This document shows, piece after piece, positions 26,373 through 34,259 of a DNA stretch of 45,903 nt. The DNA lies in the IMG/VR virus record IMGVR_UViG_3300025101_000044, positions 1-45,903 of that record. One strand, written 5' to 3'. Both the position numbers and the translations under genes were made by a program. The DNA is from a virus. The notes beneath the pieces are model-generated. The model did no database searches, had not been told where the DNA came from, and saw nothing but the letters and a program-made list of their open reading frames with translations. Each line of letters opens with the position of its first letter. Within the stretch, counting starts at the first letter, position 1.

Positions 26373-27995
26373 CGCCTTAAATGCGGCTAATCTAATAGCC
26401 TCTCTTGCACTTGCCGTTATAGAAGCCGCTAAATTAACATTAGCCCAACCAAAGCCTTGAAAGGCAATAATTCCGTAAAATGAAGCCATTAAACGCTTTA
26501 CTGCCATTTGATTATTATACCATTTTTGATACTCGCCACTATCATTAGAGGCTTTCATTCTTTTCTTATAGTCATTTCTTAACTCTTTTAATTCTAATAC
26601 TGCTCTTGGTAATAGTCCTAATTCATCTGTTTTAAAATACAACATATGTTTCTTTTCGACGGGGCTAAAATCTCTTGGTGTTAGAATATTAACTGCAAAT
26701 TCTGTTGGTTCTTCACTAATTGTTTCCCAAGATATATTTCTTGCTATCATCATTGAAGGATATAGACCTGCAAAATCAAAAGCAGCAACATTAAGATGTA
26801 ATCCTTGAGTTTGTTCACTTAATGGGTCATATATCATAGCCCCTTCATAAGTTTCTCTTTTCTCTACTTTACTTCCGGTCTTACATTTCCACCAAGCATT
26901 TCTCATAAAGTAAATACTTCCCATATGAGAAGCATAGAAACAAGCATCAAATGGTGCTTTTAGTAATCTTTGTAGTGATAGTATTGCTTCACTACAATAA
27001 TTCATTTCATCTATCTCAACTATCAACTTTACATCTTGTAAAGCATAATCAAGATAAGTTTCTGTATCTTCTAACCAAGCCCTACGATAAAATTCATTTG
27101 TGTCGGGAAACTTCTCCGAGACGAGTTTGTTCTTGTTCAAAACTGTTTCACCAATATAATTAAGAGACAAAGAAGGTAATGTTCCTCTTTGTGAATCATT
27201 CCATTGTCTTTCAAATGCTAAATCTAAAGATAAAGTAATTCTTCCATTAATAGGTTGTTCAATAGGACTAAAGCCCTTTTCACCATAAGCAAAGGAAAAA
27301 CTATCTTTCTTTTTCTTAATACCTTTAATGTGTCCTGTTGGCGACATTATTTGTGGATTAAGACCAAGAGCGCAGGTTCTTTCTAATAACTTAGGAATAT
27401 CTGCAAAATGACCGAACCATGCAATTAACATATCGGGGTCTTTTACAACCATAGTTGTCATAAAGTTTTCAAGCATATCTTTTTCATTAGTAAAAAAATA
27501 CTGATGTGCTGAATCACATAGAACATTATCTTTAGGAAACCACGCCCATTGATAGTATTGCTTATCATAATTATCATACACTACAATGGTAGTAATTTCA
27601 TCATGATGTTCTCCGCCTTGTTGCCATTCCATATCCCAATACCATTTACGCATTTTATACTCCGGCATTTCTTTTATTTCATCAACCGCATATCTAAAGT
27701 GAAAAGGCACATCAGCCTCATAGGTTTTCTTGAACATATCTTTAGCCTTTTTAATATCAAAAGAAGTATCAACTACAACTTTCTTCAACGGCTCATTATC
27801 AATATTAACCCAATCACCACGAATATACTCAAAGTCTCTATCAATATACTTTGATGCCTTATACTTGGAAGGTTCTTTCTCATCTTCTTTAACATAAAAA
27901 TAAGGTTTAACTTCCACCATTTCAAACTTCTTTTCACCGTTCTCTCTCCAAGATTTATAGATTCTTTTACCATCATTCATCTTACTTATTATCAT
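26355..27995 (-). CDS. polB: B-family DNA polymerase, N-terminal half (exonuclease, palm motifs A and B)
   Basis: 546 residues. Exonuclease motifs: WYWDMEWQ (Asp121, Glu123), WFGHFADI (Asp199, with Gly-His where the family usually has Asn) and YLDYALQD (Tyr317, Asp321). Polymerase motif A is FDFAGLYPSMM (Asp407, Tyr412); motif B is AVKRLMASFYG (Lys500, Tyr507). The chain then stops after KELEV, one or two residues before where motif C should begin. Motif C and thumb are in the separate gene at 24303-25193. The halves add up to 842 residues, normal for PolB. This half alone lacks a catalytic Asp and should be inactive. The clamp gene lies just upstream. Confidence 0.9.
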   Translation of the reverse strand: MIISKMNDGKRIYKSWRENGEKKFEMVEVKPYFYVKEDEKEPSKYKASKYIDRDFEYIRGDWVNIDNEPLKKVVVDTSFDIKKAKDMFKKTYEADVPFHFRYAVDEIKEMPEYKMRKWYWDMEWQQGGEHHDEITTIVVYDNYDKQYYQWAWFPKDNVLCDSAHQYFFTNEKDMLENFMTTMVVKDPDMLIAWFGHFADIPKLLERTCALGLNPQIMSPTGHIKGIKKKKDSFSFAYGEKGFSPIEQPINGRITLSLDLAFERQWNDSQRGTLPSLSLNYIGETVLNKNKLVSEKFPDTNEFYRRAWLEDTETYLDYALQDVKLIVEIDEMNYCSEAILSLQRLLKAPFDACFYASHMGSIYFMRNAWWKCKTGSKVEKRETYEGAMIYDPLSEQTQGLHLNVAAFDFAGLYPSMMIARNISWETISEEPTEFAVNILTPRDFSPVEKKHMLYFKTDELGLLPRAVLELKELRNDYKKRMKASNDSGEYQKWYNNQMAVKRLMASFYGIIAFQGFGWANVNLAASITASAREAIRLAAFKAKELEV

Positions 27996-28001
27996 TAATA
28001 T

Positions 28002-28775
28002 TCACGCACCTATATGTGGTGCTTTCAATAGTATTCTATCATTAGCCACTATCAAAAGCGGAAATTCATCTTTCATGTATATGTTTAGCATTTGGTCTTT
28101 CTCAAAGAAAGCATAAAGAGGACTACTAAACTCAACCGTTGCTCCTTCATTTGGATTAGTAATAAACAACGGAGTTAGCGTTTCTTCATACTTGTTAGTA
28201 ATGCTTTGTCTTGTTGAAAGTGTTATTGTTTCATTCTTATCTAACTTGTATATGCCACTCTTAACCAATTCACACGCTTTAAGTGCATTCTGTAATTGTG
28301 CGTGTGTAATAGTAAATGCAGTTTCAAATTGTCCTTTGCCGAAAGTCCATAATCTGTTAGGATTTACTTCATATCTAACATGACTTAGCATTCCCTTAAT
28401 TCTTGTCAATGGTTGAATTTGAGGGTGATTAACAACTAAAGGTATTGATGCCTTCTTTGAATCACCACTTGTAATAGTAATAAAATCGCCAACTGCAAAT
28501 GTTATCTCATTAGAGAATGATTTCAAATAAGGAAGGACATTTGCGCTATCAAGACAGCAAACGCCTTCTTCGGATTCACCTTCTAATGGAATAGTTAGCG
28601 ATACAAAGAAAGTTTGGTTTCCGTTCCAAATGCTCAAAATATTATCCTTAACTTCTAAGAGAGCGTATGCTCCAAGATTAGTATTACCAAATCCATTATT
28701 GGTTGTTCCTTTTCCTTTAACTTGAACCCTCTCTAATCCGTTCTTTAGTTTATTTGCTTCAATTGTAAATTTCAA
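28002..28775 (-). CDS. pcn: Sliding clamp (PCNA-like)
   Basis: 257 residues. The start codon is TTG 28775, overlapping the previous stop as TTGA, with GAGGGATTGAT upstream; there is no ATG alternative. The N-terminus KFTIEANKLKNGLERVQ and the C-terminus KDEFPLLIVANDRILLKAP match DNA clamp repeats, and length is right for an archaeal PCNA. Next to PolB, which has a PIP box, it would tether the polymerase, and it is loaded by the RFC subunits encoded at 31531-32439 and 32665-33507. Sequence divergence leaves PCNA versus DnaN-like undecided, but the archaeal loaders favour PCNA. Confidence 0.8.
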   Translation of the reverse strand: MKFTIEANKLKNGLERVQVKGKGTTNNGFGNTNLGAYALLEVKDNILSIWNGNQTFFVSLTIPLEGESEEGVCCLDSANVLPYLKSFSNEITFAVGDFITITSGDSKKASIPLVVNHPQIQPLTRIKGMLSHVRYEVNPNRLWTFGKGQFETAFTITHAQLQNALKACELVKSGIYKLDKNETITLSTRQSITNKYEETLTPLFITNPNEGATVEFSSPLYAFFEKDQMLNIYMKDEFPLLIVANDRILLKAPHIGA

Positions 28776-29593
28776 ATCAATCCCTCTCGCAATTCAGGAA
28801 TACCTGTCCATGAAACTTTACCTGTTCCGACAGTTAATGATTCCCAAGTTTTACCGACAAGCGCAGTATTAGTTTTACTACTTAGTAATTCAGCCTTATA
28901 CACTACATCGTTTTTCTTGCGAGTTCTTCTTGTTGAAATGATTTGGAACATATAATCTCCCCAATTGTGCCAATTAGGTTTAGAACCAATTACTTCTCCT
29001 GTTGCTCCATAATCTGCTTTAGCATGAGTAATGTAAATTTGGTCGCAATCTAAATTCTTACACATCATCAATAGAGAATAAAATGGTGCATTTCTTTTGC
29101 CCCATTCAAATTTCATCTTTTGTGGTTTGCCAATTTTAGAACTTCCAGTTACATTTAATGTGCAACAATCAAGCCACTTATCTACTCCGTCAAATACAAA
29201 CAAAACATCTTCTCCTTCTGCTATTTTAGACTTAACGAATAGAACAAAATCTTCGGAATTTGCTTCCGACTTTTGAATATCTAATTCGCCATTTTGGTTT
29301 CTTACTTCGGGATTCCATAAAGTAATCCTGTCGGTCATTTCATGATTTTGTCTCCATGTCGGTTCGCAACCATTATCCCAATCTAAAACATATATTTGTT
29401 TATTAGGAAAATCAAGTGCTAATCCGCTTTTGACTGTTTTAGGTTCTCCCCAAATACCACAGACTAAACGACTACTTCTTGCTAATCTACCTTCTGTTTG
29501 TTTTTTCAATTTATCCTGAAATGCGACAACTCTTTGGTTTTCTATCATTTCATTCGCTACTGCTGGTTGTTTATTCTTACTTGTTAAACTCAT
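28772..29593 (-). CDS. Sak4/RadA-like recombination ATPase
   Basis: 273 residues of RecA-like fold: Walker A region GEPKTVKSGLAL (about residues 48-59), strand IYVLDWDNG (Sak4/AAA_24-type), Walker B VLFVFDGVDKW, and a later QIYITHAKADYG. The Walker A has Val where Gly is expected before Lys-Ser. Sak4 proteins are phage single-strand annealing or RecA-related enzymes that act with an SSB; an OB-fold SSB gene lies upstream at 30259-31482. ATG 29593 is preceded by GGTGATATA. Confidence 0.75.
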   Translation of the reverse strand: MSLTSKNKQPAVANEMIENQRVVAFQDKLKKQTEGRLARSSRLVCGIWGEPKTVKSGLALDFPNKQIYVLDWDNGCEPTWRQNHEMTDRITLWNPEVRNQNGELDIQKSEANSEDFVLFVKSKIAEGEDVLFVFDGVDKWLDCCTLNVTGSSKIGKPQKMKFEWGKRNAPFYSLLMMCKNLDCDQIYITHAKADYGATGEVIGSKPNWHNWGDYMFQIISTRRTRKKNDVVYKAELLSSKTNTALVGKTWESLTVGTGKVSWTGIPELREGLI

Positions 29594-29597
29594 TATA

Positions 29598-29855
29598 TCA
29601 CCATTCCTCTATTATATCTTCATCTTCTATCTCTATTTTCTTTCCATTAAGTTTAGACCATGTTTCCAATACTGTTCTTAATTCCTCAATACCATTACAA
29701 ACATATCTTGCTTCTTTAGTTCCAATATGAAACTTAGCCCAATAGGTATTTTCTTTCTTGTCATTTTCTTTCCAAGTAATAAAATCTACTTTGGACAAGT
29801 CAATCATATAACTATTAGTCTTTATTAAATACTTATCTTCTTTTAATTCATTCAT
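29598..29855 (-). CDS. Small beta-rich protein, tandem paralogue A
   Basis: 85 residues. The pattern of a strand (YMIDLSKVDFITW), charged loop, strand pair (YWAKFHIGTKEARYV) and helix (GIEELRTVLETW) parallels the next upstream gene (29848-30069), suggesting duplication. The C-terminus is acidic (IEIEDEDIIEEW). Function unknown. Confidence 0.55.
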   Translation of the reverse strand: MNELKEDKYLIKTNSYMIDLSKVDFITWKENDKKENTYWAKFHIGTKEARYVCNGIEELRTVLETWSKLNGKKIEIEDEDIIEEW

Positions 29856-30069
29856 AGGTAAATCCCCCTATTCCTAACCAATCACGAACATAAGAATTTA
29901 AAAACTCTTCAAGTTCTTCAACTTCCACACTTTGAATAATCACACCTGCACCCGAATGAACTTTTAGTTCCATTCGGTTCAATGTGCGACTCCAAGAAAT
30001 GTGTTGGATTTTGTCGTAGTGAATAAACGCTCTATCTGTTTTTAATGCATTTTTAAATATCTTTATCAT
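29848..30069 (-). CDS. Small beta-rich protein, tandem paralogue B
   Basis: 73 residues from ATG 30069 (MIKIFKNALK), preceded by AGAGGAATTAAT. Reading further upstream adds residues without a binding site. AFIHYDKIQHISW, MELKVHSGAGVII and VEELEEFLNSYV align in order with the strands and helix of the downstream paralogue. The stop overlaps the start of that paralogue. A small PH-like beta-barrel is possible, but this is a guess. Confidence 0.55.
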   Translation of the reverse strand: MIKIFKNALKTDRAFIHYDKIQHISWSRTLNRMELKVHSGAGVIIQSVEVEELEEFLNSYVRDWLGIGGFTYE

Positions 30070-30070
30070 A

Positions 30071-30163
30071 TTAATTCCTCTTAAATATAGGCTTTGCACC
30101 TATCCGAGTATCAATTGCTTCCACAAGTTCATACTTACACTTGTTATCCATTAATCCCAACAT
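30071..30163 (-). CDS. Tiny possible gene upstream of the paralogue pair
   Basis: 30 residues (MLGLMDNKCKYELVEAIDTR and ten more), stopping 1 base before the next start and containing that gene's binding site (AAGAGG) in its last codons, as in other real overlaps here. It has no clear Shine-Dalgarno site. If transcription starts at the candidate promoter nearby, the leader would be short, which would fit. Weakly supported. Confidence 0.35.
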   Translation of the reverse strand: MLGLMDNKCKYELVEAIDTRIGAKPIFKRN

Positions 30164-30210
30164 GAAATCTGTAATGTCGCCAACACATCATACCGCAAAC
30201 TATGGAGGCC

Positions 30211-30220
30211 AATATAAAAC
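30211..30220 (-). promoter_or_regulatory. Candidate internal TATA box in a 95-bp non-coding gap
   Basis: Bases 30164-30258 are the longest stretch without a gene in the - strand operon. On the - strand it contains GTTTTATATT, similar to an archaeal TATA element, with G/A-rich sequence upstream. Initiation 25 bases downstream would fall about 24 bases before ATG 30163. No transcript data; the match is short and AT-rich DNA gives such matches by chance. Confidence 0.3.
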
Positions 30221-30258
30221 CTCACGACATTTCTACGGGGGAATAACCGGAATATCAA

Positions 30259-31482
30259 TCAAAACCAATCAAAGTTATCCTCAACGGGTTGTGAAACTTC
30301 AACGGCTGAACCATGCTTTAAGGTGCAATAAATACCCGAAGCATTAATTGTTGTTGGTTCAACTCCTTCATCGGTTGTTCTTTGGCTTGTTCGGCCAACA
30401 ATAATAACTGATGATTGAATACCGAAATCAATATTCAAATGTGGAGGAATCCAACAAGTTACAATTCCTGAACCATCGGAATAATCCAATTCATAATCAA
30501 TATCTGTTATATTGATAATTCTATTACCGTTCTTTGTTGGAGTCATGTTCATATTAGTTACTGTTCCATCAGTAATTACATATCTTTCTTTAGAAGGTAA
30601 TTCCTGTCTTTGAATATGCGCTCTATCTAATTCCATAAGTGGAGTTAGATGAGAACCAAAGTTATTTCTTAGACAATCTTCAAAGTCAAAGTTAGACATA
30701 TCTCTAAATAATTCATTGTCCGGACTCATTTCACTATTCAATGAAAGACTATTAACTGTTAAATCTTTAGCCCCATAAATATCTGTTCCGGCATCATTAG
30801 CAACACAAAGGAAATGCACCCATTCAAATGTATTAGGTGCAAAATCTACTCCGCCTTGATTCTTATAAGAGAAGAAATAAGGTTTCATTTCACTTGTTCC
30901 AATAGAACCGTAAAATACTCCGCTTCTTCTCATTTGTTGTGGTGGTAGTGGTTTTCCGTATTGTGCATTCTTTCCGCCATTCATATAAACGGGTGTGTTA
31001 TCTAAAGGAATATAATATCGGCCATCTTCTGTTTCTTCTGCTCCCGCAGGTAGAGATGAAATGGTTTTCTCTTCATATTCTCCATGTTGATAACGGGAAA
31101 TAACCCACTTACCTAAAGCATTTTCATTTGCTATTGCTACAATTCCTTTTTCAAGGGCATTATCAGCATCACGCATAAACTCTTCTTTTGCTTTCATTCT
31201 GTTCCACGCCATCATATCTCTTGGTTCTTCTAAAGCAACAAAGAATCCAAATGCTGCCTTGTAAAAAGAATCATTACTGTTGTTATTGTTATTATTTGAA
31301 TCTCCCTCTTGGGTTCTTCTAACATTCGCAACATAGTTTCTCCATACACCTTTAGCAATTGGGGCGGTTGTTTCAATTCCGTTTTCTTCGCAAACTTCAA
31401 CGAATTTTGCTAACGCTTCTTCTTCGCTCAAACCAATATATTGTGCGCTTTTAATCACTTCTGCTTTCATATCTTCATTCAT
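30259..31482 (-). CDS. Single-stranded DNA-binding protein (RPA/SSB-like)
   Basis: 407 residues from ATG 31482 (GTG 31491 is a possible alternative). After a helical N-terminal region and a poly-Asn linker (about residues 63-70), the C-terminal third shows an OB-fold pattern: YVITDGTVTNMNMTP, RIINITDIDYEL, VTCWIPPHLN, SSVIIVGRTSQ. The chain ends EDNFDWF, an acidic tail with terminal Phe as in bacterial and T7 SSBs, where it recruits replication partners. It would protect single strands during replication and assist the Sak4-like ATPase. It is much longer than minimal SSBs; the middle section is unidentified. Confidence 0.7.
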   Translation of the reverse strand: MNEDMKAEVIKSAQYIGLSEEEALAKFVEVCEENGIETTAPIAKGVWRNYVANVRRTQEGDSNNNNNNSNDSFYKAAFGFFVALEEPRDMMAWNRMKAKEEFMRDADNALEKGIVAIANENALGKWVISRYQHGEYEEKTISSLPAGAEETEDGRYYIPLDNTPVYMNGGKNAQYGKPLPPQQMRRSGVFYGSIGTSEMKPYFFSYKNQGGVDFAPNTFEWVHFLCVANDAGTDIYGAKDLTVNSLSLNSEMSPDNELFRDMSNFDFEDCLRNNFGSHLTPLMELDRAHIQRQELPSKERYVITDGTVTNMNMTPTKNGNRIINITDIDYELDYSDGSGIVTCWIPPHLNIDFGIQSSVIIVGRTSQRTTDEGVEPTTINASGIYCTLKHGSAVEVSQPVEDNFDWF

Positions 31483-31530
31483 ATTTTTCACTTTCCTATT
31501 TTTTGTTTTTTTGTTTTGTTTTGTTCAATT

Positions 31531-32439
31531 CTATGATAGTTGGCCAATTAACCATGAGGCTAATACTTTAGGAGTCATAGTGGTTGAACGCCATTCACTT
31601 TCTCCTATCGTTCTAAGGACTTTAAATTTCAAATTGCTATCTAATTCAGCAATTAATACTGCGTCATGCAAGCCAATACAAATTTCACGGATAGTATATC
31701 CATCGTAAAGTAAGTTATGTATTGCCTGTAAAGAATCTGCCTGTTTATCAATTATTTTCATTAGTATTTTGCTATATTCATCTAAACTGTTATCCACCTG
31801 TGCCTTGAGGGAAGAATCACTTGCTTTAGCCGCCTGTAATTCAGTAATCGCCCTCCGCATATCACCGTTCATAGCATATATAAAGGAGTTCAAATCATTG
31901 GTTTCAAAACGAGTTATACCTTCTTTTTGAAGGATTGATTGTATTACTTCCAATACTGATTCATTAGTCAATGGCTTAAAATGATAGTTAGCACATCTAC
32001 TTTGTAATGCAAAAATAATCTTATTTCTATCATTACAAGTAATAATAAATCTTATATTACTTGCATATCTTTCCATAATTCTTTTTAATGCATTTTGAGC
32101 ATCATTAGTCATTCCATCCATTTCATCTAATAATACGATTCTAAATGGTGCATCACCTATTGTTGCACTTTGAGCAATATTCTTTATTGTTGTTCTTACT
32201 GTTTCTAATCTTCTATCATCGGAAGCGTTCACTTCAATATAATTATCAATAAAAGATTCACCGAGTATTTCTTTGGCTAATACTAAAGAAGCACTTGTTT
32301 TCCCATTTCCGGGATTTCCATGAATTAAAACATTAGGCATGTTTCTTTCATCTATCCATGTTTTAGCATCTAAAGTAAAGTGTTCTTGTCCTATTAAGTC
32401 ATTTAACTTATTTGGTCTGTATTTTTCTGTCCATAACAT
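31531..32439 (-). CDS. rfcS: Clamp loader small subunit (RFC-S)
   Basis: 302 residues from ATG 32439, with GGAGGAATAAAA upstream and the family's usual N-terminus LWTEKYRP. AAA+ motifs are clear: Walker A HGNPGNGKTS (about 40-49), Walker B IVLLDEMDGM, sensor 1 FIITCND and the RFC signature LQSRCANY. The C-terminal helical collar is present. It loads the sliding clamp with the RFC-L-like protein encoded two genes upstream. It overlaps a winged-helix gene by 32 bases. Confidence 0.95.
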   Translation of the reverse strand: MLWTEKYRPNKLNDLIGQEHFTLDAKTWIDERNMPNVLIHGNPGNGKTSASLVLAKEILGESFIDNYIEVNASDDRRLETVRTTIKNIAQSATIGDAPFRIVLLDEMDGMTNDAQNALKRIMERYASNIRFIITCNDRNKIIFALQSRCANYHFKPLTNESVLEVIQSILQKEGITRFETNDLNSFIYAMNGDMRRAITELQAAKASDSSLKAQVDNSLDEYSKILMKIIDKQADSLQAIHNLLYDGYTIREICIGLHDAVLIAELDSNLKFKVLRTIGESEWRSTTMTPKVLASWLIGQLS

Positions 32440-32668
32440 TTTTATTCCTCCATATATTAACATCTTTATTTTTACATTTTCCAATCTTTTCAAATCTTTT
32501 ATTTCTAAGTAGTTGTGCAATTTGATTTGAGGTAAATGAATATGACCTATTGGAAGAATTGCGCTTCCTTGAATTTTCTTTATTTAATTCATCCATTATC
32601 TGCCTACAAGTCATTTCTTTGTCTTGTAAAATAGATTCTATTCTATAAACTAATTTGTGTGTTTTCAT
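32408..32668 (-). CDS. Winged-helix-like protein between clamp loader genes
   Basis: 86 residues. LVYRIESILQDKEMTCRQIMDEL looks like helices 1-2 of a winged helix, FTSNQIAQLLRNKRFEKIG like the recognition helix plus wing. The end is basic. It lies between the two RFC genes and overlaps both. A DNA-binding regulator or replication factor; no closer assignment. Confidence 0.55.
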   Translation of the reverse strand: MKTHKLVYRIESILQDKEMTCRQIMDELNKENSRKRNSSNRSYSFTSNQIAQLLRNKRFEKIGKCKNKDVNIWRNKNVMDRKIQTK

Positions 32669-33507
32669 AAATAATCCTCCAAAGAGGTTTGTTTTGCTTT
32701 TATCGGGTCTGTCTTTTTTCTCTTTCTTTTTTCACCTAAACCTAAAAGACGACATTCCCCATTATTTAATTTCTTTTTAAACTGTGAAGCAACGGTCTTA
32801 TCCATACAAAGTTGCCGTAAGACTCTTGGATTCCTTACTCCAAGCCGTCTTGCTAACTTAGGCAATACTGAATATTTTCTTCTTTTAGGCATATTTAATC
32901 TATCAAAAGAGCCACCTTCATGTGCATAGGCTAACATTTCATAGAAGTATTTTTGACTCCATCTTCTCTTTACTACACCATCAACAAAGATTAATCTATG
33001 CGGGTGCATATTTTCACTTAACCAAGATACTATTTGAGTGTCCGGAGGCTTGTTATAAACTAATAACTTAGCAACTAAGTCTCTATCTCTTTCCTTCAAG
33101 TAGCCTCTTACGAGGGAATAAGTGTCTCTTTCAAACGAGAACGGTTTTTCTGAATTAGGCGCAATTGATTTAATTGACTCTTCAAGAAAGTTATAAGAAC
33201 CGGCTCGCTTAATACGGCACATATCTTTTATTTCTTTAGGAACTGATTTTTCATTAATGGAAGTTAATACAATTTGTCCTCTATAAATTCTTAAAATAGA
33301 TAGAATTGCTTGTTTATCTGGTTTATAATGCACATCTTCTATTATAATACCATTCTCCACAGGAAAAGAACCTACATCAATATCAATATCATTAGCAAAT
33401 ACAATCATTGGTTCTTTTACTAATGTTAAAGCCATAGTTGATTTTCCTGTTCCTATTTTACCTGTTATTAAAATTGCTCTATTTTGATTCATTGTTGTTA
33501 ATCCCAT
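32665..33507 (-). CDS. rfcL: Divergent clamp loader large subunit (RFC-L-like) with PIP box
   Basis: 280 residues. Walker A is ITGKIGTGKSTMA (about 14-26). A Walker B is not obvious. The middle has QIVSWLSENMHP, matching the W-(I/L)-x-EN element of the RFC-L collar, then MLAYAHEGGSFDR resembling its ls-aD region. A basic end carries QTSLEDYL, a PIP box, as in archaeal RFC-L. It is shorter than cellular RFC-L (usually 400-500 residues). The neighbour RFC-S completes the loader. The alternative is an unrelated P-loop protein that binds the clamp. ATG 33507 follows GGGGTTATTTA. Confidence 0.65.
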   Translation of the reverse strand: MGLTTMNQNRAILITGKIGTGKSTMALTLVKEPMIVFANDIDIDVGSFPVENGIIIEDVHYKPDKQAILSILRIYRGQIVLTSINEKSVPKEIKDMCRIKRAGSYNFLEESIKSIAPNSEKPFSFERDTYSLVRGYLKERDRDLVAKLLVYNKPPDTQIVSWLSENMHPHRLIFVDGVVKRRWSQKYFYEMLAYAHEGGSFDRLNMPKRRKYSVLPKLARRLGVRNPRVLRQLCMDKTVASQFKKKLNNGECRLLGLGEKRKRKKTDPIKAKQTSLEDYL

Positions 33508-33905
33508 TAAATAACCCCTTTTAATTCTAATAATTTATCTAATCCTTTCTGTGTCAAATGTTCTTTATTTACCAACATTTTAACTACCTTGTCCATTGTA
33601 ATCCACTCACCTTGACGACTTTCTAAATTGTCGGGAATGTTATTTATTACTTTATTAAGGTTCATTATCCCGCTAATATAGAGTATTGGCTTTGGTCTTG
33701 AAGAGGATTCTTCATTGTGATAAGAAGAATATACTCCCCAATGCAACAAAGACCGTTGCACACCATGTAGAAACTTAGCCTTTCCTCTTATGCTCAAACC
33801 CACTATTGGTTTGTAGCCAATCTTTAATTCATCTGTTCTAATAATCTTGAACTGAACTTTTGCACATGATAATAAAATTCCTACTAACATATCTTTACTA
33901 AACAT
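33507..33905 (-). CDS. LAGLIDADG-family protein lacking the catalytic acid (copy 1)
   Basis: 132 residues from ATG 33905. DMLVGILLSCAKVQFKI fits the first LAGLIDADG helix (normally LAGFIDGEGSF), a beta section follows (IGYKPIVGLSIRG), and the end VKMLVNKEHLTQKGLDKLLELK is typical of the family's C-terminal helix. The position of the catalytic Asp/Glu is Cys, so DNA cutting is unlikely. It may act as a DNA-binding protein, as the bacterial regulator WhiA does. It sits free-standing between replication genes, not inside an intron or intein. A relative is encoded at 40439-40852. Confidence 0.75.
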   Translation of the reverse strand: MFSKDMLVGILLSCAKVQFKIIRTDELKIGYKPIVGLSIRGKAKFLHGVQRSLLHWGVYSSYHNEESSSRPKPILYISGIMNLNKVINNIPDNLESRQGEWITMDKVVKMLVNKEHLTQKGLDKLLELKGVI

Positions 33906-34254
33906 AATTCTCACTTACTTTTATTCCTAAGTATTCGCATTTGTATCTAAGAAAATTTAGCCCATCTAAGATTATTCCTTTGATGGTATTTTCTGTTTCC
34001 GAAGCGTCTCCTGCAAAGATAAACGCTAAACTTGTTCCTTGATAAGTATTCCAAGCAACCGCTTGCTTCTCATCTATTGGGTCAAAAAATACTGCCATTT
34101 CCGAGTATTTCTTAATTTGTTGGAGATGAATAACTACGCCCTTAATCAAGAGTTCAACTTCTTCTTCTTTCAAATCTCCAAATACTACGAATGTAAAACT
34201 CGTAGCCGTTCCATGACTTTCTATCCATTCTTGAATATGAAGGTCATTGAACAT
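33898..34254 (-). CDS. Alpha/beta protein of unknown function
   Basis: 118 residues from ATG 34254 (MFNDLHIQEW), preceded by AAGGAATGATT; longer starts overlap the previous gene. Predicted alternating strands and helices (TSFTFVVFGDLKEEEVELLI, TSLAFIFAGDASETENTIKG), where two strand-D-helix halves look alike, suggesting an internal duplication. No motif recognised. Confidence 0.55.
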   Translation of the reverse strand: MFNDLHIQEWIESHGTATSFTFVVFGDLKEEEVELLIKGVVIHLQQIKKYSEMAVFFDPIDEKQAVAWNTYQGTSLAFIFAGDASETENTIKGIILDGLNFLRYKCEYLGIKVSENYV

Positions 34255-34259
34255 AATAA

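Noticed and set aside
30164-30258. tRNA or other structured RNA in the gap
   Set aside because: No cloverleaf, T-loop sequence or strong stem could be drawn; only short weak pairings.
32440-32520. 27-residue N-terminal extension of RFC-S
   Set aside because: The family begins at LWTEKYRP and a GGAGGA site precedes the internal ATG at 32439.
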